From an uncultured Chromatiaceae bacterium (GTDB taxonomy: Bacteria; Pseudomonadota; Gammaproteobacteria; Chromatiales; Chromatiaceae): DNA of 40,702 nucleotides. A program made the position numbers and the translations under genes. Location of the stretch: the NCBI GenBank assembly GCA_937923175.1, contig CALALB010000029.1:1-40702 (forward strand). The letters are read 5' to 3'. The notes below the pieces were generated by a model. The model searched no databases. It saw only the letters and a program-made list of their open reading frames with translations, and had not been told where the DNA came from. Below, piece after piece: positions 8,149 through 18,000 of this stretch. The number at the start of each line of letters is the position of its first letter. The first letter of the stretch is position 1.

Positions 8149-9657
8149 ATGTTGTTTAACTCGCTTGAATTTATCCTGATCTTTTTGCCCCTGACCTGGA
8201 CGCTATGGCGTCTGGCCATCAAATTCTGGGGATTGCAGCCGGCCTTAGCCCTATTGGCCCTAAGCTCATTAATCTTTTATGGTTATTGGGATGTACGCTA
8301 TGTTCCCGGTCTGATCGGCTCGATCCTGATCAACTTCTATATTGGCCAAAGGATCATCGCCGCCCGGGCCGCAAACAAATCGGCGCGTGCCCAGATCTGG
8401 CTGATCGCAGGGCTTATCCTTGATCTGGGGGTGTTGGGGATCTTCAAATATGCCTATTTCATCGCGGTTAACTTGACCGCGCTCGGTCTTCCTGAACCAT
8501 CCTGGACCCCTCTTATCTTACCCCTGGGTATCTCGTTCATCACCTTTCAGCAGATCGCCTATCTCGTCGACTGCCGGCGCGGTTTGGTTGGTGAATCTAG
8601 TCTGCTGAAATATCTTGTCTTTATCGCCTTTTTCCCCCAACTGATTGCTGGACCCATTGTCCATCATCGCCCCTTGATTGCCCAGCTGAGTCCGGATAAC
8701 CCCCGCTTGGCCAGGCTCGATGATACTGCCCAAGGGCTAGGTCTATTTGCCCTCGGCTTGTTCAAAAAGGTCATCCTCGCCGATACCCTCGCCCTCTATG
8801 CTAAGCCGGTTTTCATTGCCGCCGCCGCCGGCCCCATCAGCGGCGCGCTCGCCTGGCAAGGGATGCTCGCCTATAGCCTTCAGCTGTATTTCGATTTCTC
8901 AGGCTATTCAGAGATGGCGCTCGGACTGGGGCTCTTGTTCGGGCTGCGCCTGCCCCTTAACTTTGATTCGCCCTATCGCGCCCCCTCGATCCGGGCCTTC
9001 TGGCGCCGCTGGCATATCAGCCTCTCGCATTTCTTGCGGGATTATGTCTATATCCCCCTAGGCGGCAATCGGCTGGGATGGGGGCGCCAGCTGCTCAATC
9101 TGATGATCACCATGGTGCTCGGCGGTCTTTGGCATGGCGCAGGCTGGACCTTTATCCTCTGGGGCTTCTGGCATGGCCTATTATTGGCGCTCGAGACTGC
9201 CTGGCGCCGGTTGGGCGAACGGCGCCCCGGATTTGTCGCCTGGTCGTCTCGGCTACCTAAGCCGTTTTGGATTGGGCTCACCTTTGGTTCAGTCGCCCTC
9301 GGCTGGGTGCTGTTTCGCGCCCCTGATCTGGCGACTGCGGGGCGGATCTATCAGGCATTGCTCGATCTGGATGGCCTAATGGCCGGGATGGCCTCTGCCC
9401 CTTGGCAGCCCACGGCGGCATTTTGGCAGGCCTGGTTGGCTGCCGAACCGGGGCTTGTCTGGGCCTGGATCGCCCTGGGGCTGGCGATCGTCTGGGGTTT
9501 GCCGACTGGCTGGCGTTGGTTTGGCTATGATCCAGACCAGCGCGCCGCACCTCAGCTTGGCCTCTGGCATGGCCTGGTCACTGGGCTCAGTCTATGGGCG
9601 GCGGTCAAGGCATTGCTGACGGCCCGGCCGAGCGAGTTTTTGTATTTCAATTTCTAA
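8149..9657 (+). CDS. MBOAT-family O-acyltransferase (AlgI-like)
   Basis: This is a polytopic inner-membrane protein that passes acyl (usually acetyl) groups across the membrane for modification of an exopolysaccharide. The N-terminus MLFNSLEFILIFLPL is typical of AlgI homologues. Multiple membrane segments fill the 502 residues. The MBOAT signature region includes FWRRWHISLSHFLRDY (near 285-300) and GGLWHGAGWTFILWG (near 325), with the conserved active-site His in GLWHG. The stop overlaps the start of the next gene by one base (TAATG), which encodes the likely SGNH partner, as in algI-algJ/algX pairs. The neighbouring glycosyltransferase and exporter suggest an acetylated surface glycan other than alginate, since no alg biosynthesis genes are seen. 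Confidence 0.93.
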   Translation: MLFNSLEFILIFLPLTWTLWRLAIKFWGLQPALALLALSSLIFYGYWDVRYVPGLIGSILINFYIGQRIIAARAANKSARAQIWLIAGLILDLGVLGIFKYAYFIAVNLTALGLPEPSWTPLILPLGISFITFQQIAYLVDCRRGLVGESSLLKYLVFIAFFPQLIAGPIVHHRPLIAQLSPDNPRLARLDDTAQGLGLFALGLFKKVILADTLALYAKPVFIAAAAGPISGALAWQGMLAYSLQLYFDFSGYSEMALGLGLLFGLRLPLNFDSPYRAPSIRAFWRRWHISLSHFLRDYVYIPLGGNRLGWGRQLLNLMITMVLGGLWHGAGWTFILWGFWHGLLLALETAWRRLGERRPGFVAWSSRLPKPFWIGLTFGSVALGWVLFRAPDLATAGRIYQALLDLDGLMAGMASAPWQPTAAFWQAWLAAEPGLVWAWIALGLAIVWGLPTGWRWFGYDPDQRAAPQLGLWHGLVTGLSLWAAVKALLTARPSEFLYFNF

Positions 9658-10655
9658 TGCGTAGCCGATTCTATTGGCTGGGGCTGGCGATCGCCTTGGT
9701 GGGTCTATCCATGCTCTGGCTGGTCCTGTTTGCGGCCCAACTCGGTCAGCCAGTGCCAGAGACGCGGTGGATGGCCGAGGCCTATGCCATCAAGCGGGCG
9801 CGCGCCCAATCCCTACCCAGTCCCAAGGTGGTCGTGCTCGCTGGTTCGAGCGCTCTGTTTAGCATCGACTCTGGACTCTTGGAGAAGACCTGGGGGCGAC
9901 CCGTGGTCAACCTAGGGGTCAATGCCGCACTCGGACTCGATTATCTGCTACGCACCGCTGAGCCCTATCTCAAGCCCCAGGATCTCGTATTGATGCCGCT
10001 TGAATATCCGCTCTATCAAGCCGACCGGCGGCTCAATGCCCAATTGATCGATCATGTGATCGGTCAGGACCCAGACTACTGGCGCTCCCTCGGCTGGGGC
10101 GAGCGCCTGAGGTTTATCACCCAGCTCCCTGCTGCCCGCCTGCTCGCTGGTCTCGGCCGCCAGGAGGATCCGCGTCCGCCCGGGGCAGGTCTTTACGGCG
10201 GAAACGCCCTGGATGAACGCGGCGATCATAGGCGCAATGACTGGGCATTGCTCGATCCGGCAGAACGGGCGGCGGTGGCCTCGGCCCATGCCGAGGCCCG
10301 GGCCAAATGCCATACCTATGGTCGCCAGGATCGGCCCAATGCCCCCGGTTGGCGTCGCCTGCGGGACTTTCATCGGCGTTTACAGGCGCGTGGGATCACC
10401 CTTTGGCTGGTACCGCCGGCGCTCATGGACCAGCCGAGCTATCACCAAGACCCCATTGAGCGGCGTTATTATCAGACCCTGCCCGAACGGGTAAGGGCGT
10501 TGGGGATCCCGTTTTTCGGGACACCTGAGTCCTTCAGGTATCCGCCCGAGGACTTTTTCGATACCCCTTATCATCTCACCGCCCAGGCCCGTACCCGCCA
10601 CACCCTGGCCCTGCTCGCTCAACTGCCCCGGCCGCCATTCGCTGAATCCCAATGA
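9657..10655 (+). CDS. Membrane-anchored SGNH-hydrolase-like protein (AlgJ/DltD-like)
   Basis: This is a 332-residue protein with one N-terminal membrane anchor (about residues 6-28) and an extracytoplasmic SGNH-type domain. Block I is seen as VLAGSSALFSID (near residue 60, nucleophile Ser). An Asn-containing block follows (VVNLGVNAALGLDY). The C-terminal catalytic pair is seen as DTPYHLTAQAR (Asp and His, near 301-306). It follows the MBOAT gene with a one-base overlap, so it probably takes acyl groups from the MBOAT protein and transfers them to the glycan. The ATG at 9657 was chosen because earlier in-frame starts fall inside the MBOAT gene. Assignment to the superfamily is good; the substrate is unknown. 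Confidence 0.82.
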   Translation: MRSRFYWLGLAIALVGLSMLWLVLFAAQLGQPVPETRWMAEAYAIKRARAQSLPSPKVVVLAGSSALFSIDSGLLEKTWGRPVVNLGVNAALGLDYLLRTAEPYLKPQDLVLMPLEYPLYQADRRLNAQLIDHVIGQDPDYWRSLGWGERLRFITQLPAARLLAGLGRQEDPRPPGAGLYGGNALDERGDHRRNDWALLDPAERAAVASAHAEARAKCHTYGRQDRPNAPGWRRLRDFHRRLQARGITLWLVPPALMDQPSYHQDPIERRYYQTLPERVRALGIPFFGTPESFRYPPEDFFDTPYHLTAQARTRHTLALLAQLPRPPFAESQ

Positions 10656-10676
10656 GTCCGCTCGACCCCCTGCCGC

Positions 10677-11930
10677 CTATTCGCTCAAACGCTGGATGGT
10701 ACAGCTAGGCTCGAGATTGCAGATCCCATCCCAGTGTGCGGCCTGGAGATTACGGGTCAGGGTGAAATGGGCGGCATCTTGCCGGCGGGCGAGCGAACGC
10801 TTGAGATGTCCCCCGGGTTGACCGCCCTCAGCTACCCCCACAGTGACGCTGTAATCCCCGGGGATCAAACAGGCGGTGAAACCAAAGCTGACCTCGACAC
10901 ACTCCCCTGGCCTGACCGGACCGATGGCCAGACCCAGGCCGTGGGTATGGGTCATATAGATCGCCTCGCCCCGCCGATCGCGGACCTGAAACCCCACATG
11001 GGGGTCGGCGAGCGCGGTATGAAAGCGCACCCGCGCCCGGATGGTTAGTTCGCTATCGCTCACCAGGGTCTGGACCGGTCGATCCTGATGATAGATCTGG
11101 ACCTGTTCGATGCTGACGTCGCCGCGCCCGTATGACCCGGCATTAGGCCCTGAAGTCTCGATCCTCAGATCCCCTGTCCCCAGGCGATTGGCGATGGTGG
11201 CGTTATAGATATCGATCACCCGGCGCGGCTCGCCGTCCTCTTTGATCCGCCCGCCCTCCAGCAGGATGGCCCGTTCACAGAGCGCATAGACAGTACTCAT
11301 GGCATGAGAAACAAAGAGCAAAGTGGTGCCGGCAGCGCGGAAGGCATGGAGACGCTCGAAGCATTTCTGCTGAAAAAAGAGATCGCCGACTGCCAGGGCC
11401 TCATCGATGATCAGGATATCCGGACGCACAGCGGTCGCCAAGGCAAAGGCCAGCCTAACCTGCATTCCGCTCGAATAGGTACGCACTGGCTGATCGATAT
11501 AGTCGCCGATGTCGGCGAATGACTCGATCCAGGTCATGCAAGCGGCGATGGTCTCGGCATCCAGACCCGCCAGGGTTCCGGCGCTCCAGATATTCTCACG
11601 CCCGGTCAATTCCCCATAAAAGCCGATCCCCAGTTCCAGCAAGGCCGACAGGCGTCCAGTGCGCTCAATGCTCCCGGTCGTCGGCTGGGTGATACCGGCG
11701 ATCAGTTTCAGCAGTGTACTTTTGCCGGCGCCATTGACCCCGATGATTCCCACCGACTCGCCCGAGGCGATCTCCAGATCGATCTCGCGCAACACCCAAT
11801 GCAGCTCATGCCGCACCCCCAGCCCCAGCCATTCAGCGGCGCGGTCCCATTTGCGGGCATAGCGCTTATAGGCCTTGCCGAGACCCTGGATCCGCAAGGC
11901 CCCGGCGGGCAGGCTCGCCTCAGAGTTCAT
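10677..11930 (-). CDS. wzt: Polysaccharide ABC transporter ATP-binding protein with carbohydrate-binding tail (Wzt)
   Basis: This is the ATPase of an O-antigen/exopolysaccharide exporter that pairs with the permease encoded just upstream. The Walker A GVNGAGKST lies at about residues 64-72, the signature-like YSSGMQVRLAFA near 155, and the Walker B ILIIDEAL after it. Residues from about 250 to 417 form an extra C-terminal beta domain like the Wzt carbohydrate-binding domain, which recognises the terminal modification of the finished chain. Its ATG overlaps the 3' end of the permease gene by 11 bp. It converges with the SGNH gene with a 21-bp gap. Acylation by the neighbouring MBOAT/SGNH pair could create the export mark, but that is inference. 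Confidence 0.92.
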   Translation of the reverse strand: MNSEASLPAGALRIQGLGKAYKRYARKWDRAAEWLGLGVRHELHWVLREIDLEIASGESVGIIGVNGAGKSTLLKLIAGITQPTTGSIERTGRLSALLELGIGFYGELTGRENIWSAGTLAGLDAETIAACMTWIESFADIGDYIDQPVRTYSSGMQVRLAFALATAVRPDILIIDEALAVGDLFFQQKCFERLHAFRAAGTTLLFVSHAMSTVYALCERAILLEGGRIKEDGEPRRVIDIYNATIANRLGTGDLRIETSGPNAGSYGRGDVSIEQVQIYHQDRPVQTLVSDSELTIRARVRFHTALADPHVGFQVRDRRGEAIYMTHTHGLGLAIGPVRPGECVEVSFGFTACLIPGDYSVTVGVAEGGQPGGHLKRSLARRQDAAHFTLTRNLQAAHWDGICNLEPSCTIQRLSE

Positions 11931-12756
11931 CGACCAGCTCGGGCCCCAGCCGTTGATAGACCCGCAGACCCAAGGCCAATAAACATAGGGCCAGGGCCAC
12001 AGGATAGACCAGGTTCAGCGGATTGGGCAGCTGTCCATCCAACAGGATGGACTGCATCGCCTGGATGATCGGTTGCAGTGGATTGAGGGCAAGCAGTGCC
12101 CTCAGCCAATCGGGGAGGATGGTTTGCACATAGACGATCGGGGTCAGCCAAAACCAAAACTGCAATACCAAGGTCACCAACTGCTCCACATCGCGATAAA
12201 AGACATTGATCAGACCGGCCAACAGCCCCAGACCCAGGGTCAACATGATCAGGGTCAGCACCACGGGTACGGCTGCCAGCAGGGCCCAGCCTGGAAACTG
12301 ACCGATCAGCAACAGAAAGCCCAAGAATAGACCTAGGGTGATCGCATAATGCAATAGGCTCGAGAGGACCGCGATCATCGGCAGGCTAAGCTTGGGAAAG
12401 CTGAGTTTTTTCAGCAAAGCGGCATTGCTGATGAAGATCCCCACCGAGCGGCCCAAAAGCTCGCTGAACAGATTCCAGGTCAAAAGCCCAGCGCACAGAT
12501 AGATGCTATACGCAAAGGGCCCGCTATGACCGACGAGCGCCGGATGCATCAGCCGAGCAAAGACCAGGGTATAGAGCAGGATCAGCGCAAAGGGATGGAT
12601 AATCGCCCAGCCGAGCCCCAGCTGGCTTCCCAGATAGCGGGCGCGCCATTCGCGCTGCACGCTCGCCCAGATAAAGCCGCGATAGGCCCAAAGCTCGCGG
12701 ATCAATAGCCCTGGCACTGCCAACAGGCTCAATCCAGACTGCGGTTGACTGCTCAT
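11920..12756 (-). CDS. wzm: Polysaccharide ABC transporter permease (Wzm, ABC-2 type)
   Basis: This is the membrane half of the O-antigen/exopolysaccharide exporter. It has 278 residues with six hydrophobic segments and the ABC-2 features WASVQREWRARYLGSQLGLGW at the N-terminal amphipathic part and YRDVEQLVTLVLQFWFWLTP in the loop before the fifth segment. The open frame runs upstream to 12975, but that part reads through repeat element B. I chose the ATG at 12756 because the protein then has the usual length; an ATG at 12783 is possible. It overlaps wzt by 11 bp and forms a two-gene operon with it. Confidence 0.92.
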   Translation of the reverse strand: MSSQPQSGLSLLAVPGLLIRELWAYRGFIWASVQREWRARYLGSQLGLGWAIIHPFALILLYTLVFARLMHPALVGHSGPFAYSIYLCAGLLTWNLFSELLGRSVGIFISNAALLKKLSFPKLSLPMIAVLSSLLHYAITLGLFLGFLLLIGQFPGWALLAAVPVVLTLIMLTLGLGLLAGLINVFYRDVEQLVTLVLQFWFWLTPIVYVQTILPDWLRALLALNPLQPIIQAMQSILLDGQLPNPLNLVYPVALALCLLALGLRVYQRLGPELVDEL

Positions 12757-12765
12757 AGAATCTGC

Positions 12766-12893
12766 TTTCAAGAAGGTGCGCATCGATGCGTACGGTTCTT
12801 TTCCTGCCCCGCCGGGTTTGGCTTCCCACCCTCTTCTCTGATAGGCGTCACCTTCCCGACTCCGGCAGAGACCCTCTCTGCCGCAGCGCCGCC
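12766..12893 (-). repeat. Copy B of the three-member ~126-nt repeat/structured element
   Basis: On the minus strand this copy starts with GGCGGCGCT (12893-12885) and ends with TTCTTGAAA (12774-12766), 10 bases before the wzm ATG. It holds a perfect 8-bp hairpin, GGCAGAGA-GGG-TCTCTGCC, near its 5' end. The GGTGGGAAGCCAAACCC and GGCGGGGCAGGAA blocks are almost identical to copy A. The 3' hairpin is formed by GCGTACG/GCATCGATGCGCAC-type pairing. The placement makes it the 5' leader of wzm-wzt if transcription starts upstream. Confidence 0.75.
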
Positions 12894-13332
12894 TTGAGAG
12901 GCGGTTGGTGTTTTGACCACTGCAATCAATCGCCCTGAGCGCCTCCCAGCTGGAGGGTCTTGACCGATATGCCAAGCAGGCCTGCCGCCTTACCTGTGCC
13001 CCTAGTGTTTAACATGGGTACTACACTATCGGGCATTATAAAAGTACTAGGGTCTGGCTGACTTTCTCAGGCGTTCGGAGCTTCTCGGGTTTTTCGGCCA
13101 CCTTGCTTATGACCTCATTGGAAATGGTTCTAGCTGACCAAGATAGCTGGGATAGATAGGATGCGGCCAAATGGCTCATCCTGCGCCAATGGCCTGAGAC
13201 CAATCCAGACGACGAGTCGGCGAAAGAGGTTCGAGCCCAACTGACCAAGGGCCAGTCTTAGCGCTGGCCCTGTGTATTTTTGGGGCCGGCATGAGGGCTG
13301 GGATTGGCAATCGTTGAATCTCAACCCCTCCT
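12894..13332. other. Intergenic stretch without a supported gene
   Basis: This stretch lies between repeat element B and the DUF4342 gene. Several short frames exist on both strands, but none has a family signature or a convincing start. The plus-strand frame over 13051-13128 and the minus-strand frame 13248-13036 could be remnants of a lost gene; I cannot name one. A TATAAT on the minus strand (13040-13035) is the only promoter-like hexamer noted. Confidence 0.5.
13035..13040 (-). promoter_or_regulatory. Possible -10 hexamer for the wzm-wzt transcript
   Basis: The minus strand reads TTTTATAAT here, a perfect TATAAT. No good -35 hexamer is found at 16-18 bp, so this is weak. If used, the transcript would have a leader of about 280 nt that contains the whole of repeat element B before the wzm start. 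Confidence 0.25.
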
Positions 13333-13584
13333 TCACTCGGGCTCAATCCTGAGGCTGAAGCCCAGAAACAGGATGGCCAGCGCCGCAAGGGCGATGAGTC
13401 TGGGTGTCACTAAAAACAGCACAGCGAGCACGGCCAGGGCTGGAGGGAGCGGGGCATCGATCAGGATGCGTCCGTTGGCATCACCCAAGACCAGATGTTT
13501 AGCCCAATAGCGCTGGAGCAATGACTTGATCGCCATGACCCAGGGTTGATCGCTGAAGTCGCCAGTCAGGGGGCGGCGCGGCAT
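13333..13584 (-). CDS. Small DUF4342-like membrane protein
   Basis: This is an 83-residue protein. The N-terminal half reads VMAIKSLLQRYWAKHLVLGD, then NGRILIDAPL, then two hydrophobic runs (about residues 46-78). This layout of a short amphipathic helix, a G-R-x-L-x-x-x-P-L turn and a hydrophobic C-terminus matches the DUF4342 family of unknown function. It stands alone, with a 176-bp gap to the divergent nrdB gene. The ATG at 13584 is the only good start. The family call rests on pattern likeness and no role can be assigned. Confidence 0.6.
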   Translation of the reverse strand: MPRRPLTGDFSDQPWVMAIKSLLQRYWAKHLVLGDANGRILIDAPLPPALAVLAVLFLVTPRLIALAALAILFLGFSLRIEPE

Positions 13585-13760
13585 AGGGTTTAACCTCGGC
13601 TGTTTCGATCTGGGCTACCATTGTATCCTGCAGATTCGGGTGCAGGGGGCAGACAAGCCCTCTGGGAATGGATTTGCTAAACCTCATCTATGGGCAAGCT
13701 GGGCTCGAGTGCTCGACGCTGCCCACTCGTTGATAACCTCTGACGACAAGACGGTCGATC

Positions 13761-14924
13761 ATGATGTTGAACTGGGATGATCCACTCACCACCGCGCATC
13801 GCCCGCAACCGGCGGCCCTCCTGCGAACTATCCATGATGAACCACCGCCCCCACCGTCCTGCGCCCAAGGCGGGGCCACTGGGCTTGAATCATTGCGTCG
13901 GGGCGATGCGCGCATTCGGGTCGATGATAAGCGCATCATCAATTGCCGCGCCGATCTCAATCAGCTCGTGCCGTTCAAATATCGCTGGGCCTGGGAGAAA
14001 TATCTGGCCGCCTGCGCCAATCACTGGATGCCGCAAGAGATCAGTATGGCTGCTGATTTGGCGCTCTGGAAGGACCCGCGCGGTCTGAGCGAGGACGAGC
14101 GCCTGATCATCAAGCGCAGTCTGGGCTTTTTCTCGACTGCTGACTCGCTGGTAGCCAATAACCTGGTGCTTGCGGTTTATCGCCACCTCACCAACCCGGA
14201 ATGCCGCCAATATCTATTGCGCCAGGCATTCGAAGAGGCCCTGCATACCCATGCCTATCAATATGTCGTCGAGAGCCTGGGACTGGATGAGGGCGAGATC
14301 TTCAACATGTATCGCGAGGTGCCGGCAGTGGCGCGCAAGGCGGAATGGGCCTTGCCCTTTACCCAGCATCTGGCCGACCCTTATTTTCGCACTGGCACCC
14401 CAGAGTCCGACCAGGAACTTTTGCGTGAGCTTGTAGCCTTTTATGTGATCTTCGAGGGGATCTTTTTTTATGTCGGCTTTGTGCAGGTGCTCTCGATGGG
14501 CCGGCGCAATAAGATGACCGGCACTGCCGAGCAATTTCAGTACATCCTGCGCGACGAGTCCATGCATCTCAATTTTGGGATCGATGTGATCAATCAGATC
14601 AAGATCGAAAACCCGCATCTATGGACACCTGATTTTCAGGCACAGTTAGCACAGATGATCCATGAGGCGGTTGCGATTGAGGCCCAATATGCCTATGACA
14701 CCATGCCGCGCGGTATCCTGGGGCTCAATGCACCGATGTTCGAGGAATATCTGCGGTTTATCGCCAATCGGCGTTGTGTCCAGATCGGTCTGCCCGAGCT
14801 CTATCCAGGGGCGACCAATCCATTCCCCTGGATGGCCGAGGTCTTGGATCTCAAAAAGGAGAAGAATTTCTTCGAGACCCGGGTCACGGAGTACCGGACC
14901 GGTGGGGCGCTGCAATGGGACTGA
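13761..14924 (+). CDS. nrdB: Ribonucleoside-diphosphate reductase subunit beta (class I)
   Basis: This is the small, radical-carrying subunit that works with NrdA to make deoxyribonucleotides. The di-iron ligands are seen in [11 protein letters not shown] (Glu and His; the Tyr in HAYQ sits at the radical-Tyr position, four residues after the ligand His), in the [10 protein letters not shown] helix, and in [10 protein letters not shown] (Glu and His). The middle segment [21 protein letters not shown] is typical of the proteobacterial 380-residue form. The first about 40 residues are Pro-rich and variable. No nrdA gene is in the window. Two adjacent ATG codons (13761 and 13764) are possible starts and the ribosome-binding site is weak. 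Confidence 0.95.
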   Translation: MMLNWDDPLTTAHRPQPAALLRTIHDEPPPPPSCAQGGATGLESLRRGDARIRVDDKRIINCRADLNQLVPFKYRWAWEKYLAACANHWMPQEISMAADLALWKDPRGLSEDERLIIKRSLGFFSTADSLVANNLVLAVYRHLTNPECRQYLLRQAFEEALHTHAYQYVVESLGLDEGEIFNMYREVPAVARKAEWALPFTQHLADPYFRTGTPESDQELLRELVAFYVIFEGIFFYVGFVQVLSMGRRNKMTGTAEQFQYILRDESMHLNFGIDVINQIKIENPHLWTPDFQAQLAQMIHEAVAIEAQYAYDTMPRGILGLNAPMFEEYLRFIANRRCVQIGLPELYPGATNPFPWMAEVLDLKKEKNFFETRVTEYRTGGALQWD

Positions 14925-15037
14925 TGGACAGGGCCTGTCGAGACTGACTCGGCAGCCTGGGCCCTGCCCTGCAGCAGGCCCAGATTAGGACTGATCCCGG
15001 GGCGAGATCGCTTGCCTTGCTGCCATCCCGAGGATCC

Positions 15038-18000
15038 ATGATCAGCCGCTTGCTTATTGGGTTGACGGCAATAGGATTTGCGGTCCTGGCAACCCTGGTC
15101 CTGGGGGGTGTGGTTTTGTGTCTGCATCCCTCTGTATCCGGTGGATTCCGCGCTGCCCTGGTCGCGCGGCTCTCCGAGTATATGGGTTATCAGGTGACCG
15201 CCGAGGCAGTCAGGCTGGGTCTTTCCGGCCTCAGGCCGCGACTGCATCTGGAGGATGTCGCATTCAGACAGCCCCCCTCGGCGCCGCGGATGCAGCCGTC
15301 AGGGGAAACCGGCGAGCCCATCCTGGAGGCCGAGGCAATCGATCTGGAGCTGGATTTCAGCGCCCTGCTCCAAGGCGCCGGGATTCGGGTCGCAGGCATC
15401 AGGCTGCGCGGTGGACGGTTGATCATCGCGCCAGGCATCGCTGGCCAGTTCCCCTGGCCAAGGCCTGGGATCAGGGGCGGCGATGGATCTCTGCGCCAGC
15501 AACCAGATCTGGCTGGGCCCAAGGAGCTAGCAGCAAGGCGGCTGCTCGAATCCTTTCTAACCCAAGGCTGGGTCGAGTGGATTGACAGCGAGGTTCTGCT
15601 GGTCGATGCTGGGGCCAAACTGCTATGGCATCTGGCCGATATCAAACTGCGTCTTGCAAATGCCGGCGAGCGCCATTGGCTGGATCTCCAGTCCAGCCTG
15701 CTGGCACCGCTCCCTGGTCTGAGCACCTCCGATTTAGTACCGAACTCCATTCTCCAGACCCCCAATCCATCCCTGGGGCCCTTGCCACCTTACTCGGCGG
15801 GCGCTGAGTCCTCATCCGGTCCGCGTCTGCATCTTGCCTTGCAGCTCGAGGGTCCACCCGCTGATCCCCTGTCCTGGCAAGGACAGGGTTACGGACGCAT
15901 TGAGGGCCGAGAGCTCGGCTGGCTTTGGCCGGCGGTTTGGGGAGGGACCGATCGGATCGCAACCAGCGGTGGGTCTCTCGCTGCCTGGTTCGAGATCCAG
16001 GCGGGGCGTTTACAGCAGGCATTGGTCGAGGTCCAGATCCAGGGATTGCGCCGGTCAGTCGGCGAATCCTCCAGGGAAGAGGGTGATCAAGAGGACTCAG
16101 CCTGGGATCTCAATGCACTTGCCCAGATCCGGCGCCTGGATACCGGCTGGCAGGTCCTGGTCCAGGGGGGCGATCTGGGTATCCCAGAGGCGCGGATCGC
16201 CGAGCTTGGGGTTGAATTGCGCCTGGATGCGGATGGATCGGCGCGCGAGCTTGTGGGGCGGATAGCGGGGACAAGGCTCGATCTGTTTGGGCGTCTCCTT
16301 GCGGCCATCACTTGGACCCTGCCTGGGCCAGTCGAGCCGTTTTTGGATCGGTCGTCTCAGGGGAGCCTGGATGAACTCAGACTCTGGATTGATTTTGGCA
16401 GGGACGAGGGCAAACCGCACTGGCAATTCCAGGGACATCTCTCCGGGCTGGGTATCACAGCTCAAACCGATCGGCTGGGTTTTGCGGGACTCGATCTCTG
16501 GATCAGCGGGGATCAGGATAGGGTTTGGGGGCATTTGGCCTCTCAGGGTTTGGATCTCAGTCTGCCATCCATCCTGGATCGGCCGGTGCATCTGGATCGG
16601 CTAAGCGGGCGATTCGATTGGTCACGCCTCAAACAGGGCGGCTGGCAGCTGAGGTTCGATCAGGTCGGCCTGGAGAATGCCGATCTACTCGGCCGGATGC
16701 GCCTGGAATTGGCATGGCCGGTCGACGCCCCTGGCCCAGACCTTGAATTGAGCGCCTCTTTTCAGGGGACTGAGGGCGCGCCCTTTCGACCCTATCTCCC
16801 CGTCGGTCTCATGCACCCGGAGTGGGTGCGCTGGCTTGAATCATCGATTCGTCCTGGCCGGGTGACCGAGGGCCGGCTGTATCTCCAGGGATCTCTGGAT
16901 CGGACGTATCGGTTCCGGCTGCAACCGCGCCTGCAGCTTGACCTGGCATTTGCCGATGTACGTCTCGATTATTGGCCGGGCTGGCCTGGGTTGACCGCGG
17001 CCAGGGGGCATCTGCACCTGCGCGACCAGAGCCTGGGCGTGCGGATCACGCAGGCGCGTCTCCTGGACAGCGATCTGAGCGCCCGTCTCGATCTGCCCCA
17101 ACTCGAGCGGGTTGAACGTTTGCCGATCCATATCGAGGTCGAGGGGCCCTTTGGGGATGGACAGCGTTTCTTGAATGCAATCCCTGGGGATCTGCAGCCG
17201 TCCACGGTATCCCAGACCCTCGAACTCAGCGGCCAGGCGCGCTGGGTTCTGGACCTAGAGATCCCTCTGGTTCGGGGTGCAACACCAGGTTTCAGGGGCC
17301 AACTGAGTTGGCCGGGACCGGCGCGTTTGGCCCTGTGCGGTACCCCTATCCAACTCGACGCGCTGACCGGGGTAGTGCTGTTTAACGAACGCGGTATTGA
17401 ACCCTCTACCCTGACCGCCCAACTGCTCCGCCCCGGTATCCCTGGTGGCCAGGGCTTGCGGATAGCGCTCGCCAGCCGCGATGGGGGTCTGGCGCTGGGT
17501 ATCACAGCGCCAGCGCTCGACCTGGATGATCCATTCGGAGGCAAGACGGGCGCCTTAACGCCGGACGCATTTGGACTCAAGCGGCTTGAACTGGCGATCG
17601 ACCGGTTGCGGCTGGCGGGGATGCCTCTGGGTTTGAGCAGGCTTGAGGCTGTCCATCATGGGCTCGGCTGGCGGGTGCGCATTGCCGCCAAAGGGATCAC
17701 CGGTGAGCTGGATTGGCCGGCGCGCAGCGAGGCTCAGGCACGCCTGCATCTGGATCGGCTCGATCTGCAGTCAGTATTTCCGTTCGGCCCGGGCCATGAA
17801 CCCACCGAACCCAAGATCGCTGCCTGGCCGCCCTTGGCCATCCGGATCGACCAGGTCAACTGGGGTACGGCCCGGCTCGGTCGCCTAGATCTGCAGTTGC
17901 AGCCCGAGTCCGGGGGTGTGCGTCGCCTGCACCTGGTTCTCGATCGCCCAGGTCTGCTGCGGATCGAGGGTCGGGGGGCATGGGATCAGGGGGCGGATGG

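Noticed and set aside
12766-12893. Conserved small peptide encoded by the repeat element
   Set aside because: Copies B and C share a short frame (GGA...RV...GKVT), but copy A has a frame-breaking single-base gap and C diverges after it, so coding conservation is not supported.
12757-12975. N-terminal extension of the wzm frame by 73 codons
   Set aside because: It reads through repeat element B and is not part of the ABC-2 permease family; the 278-residue form from 12756 has the usual length.
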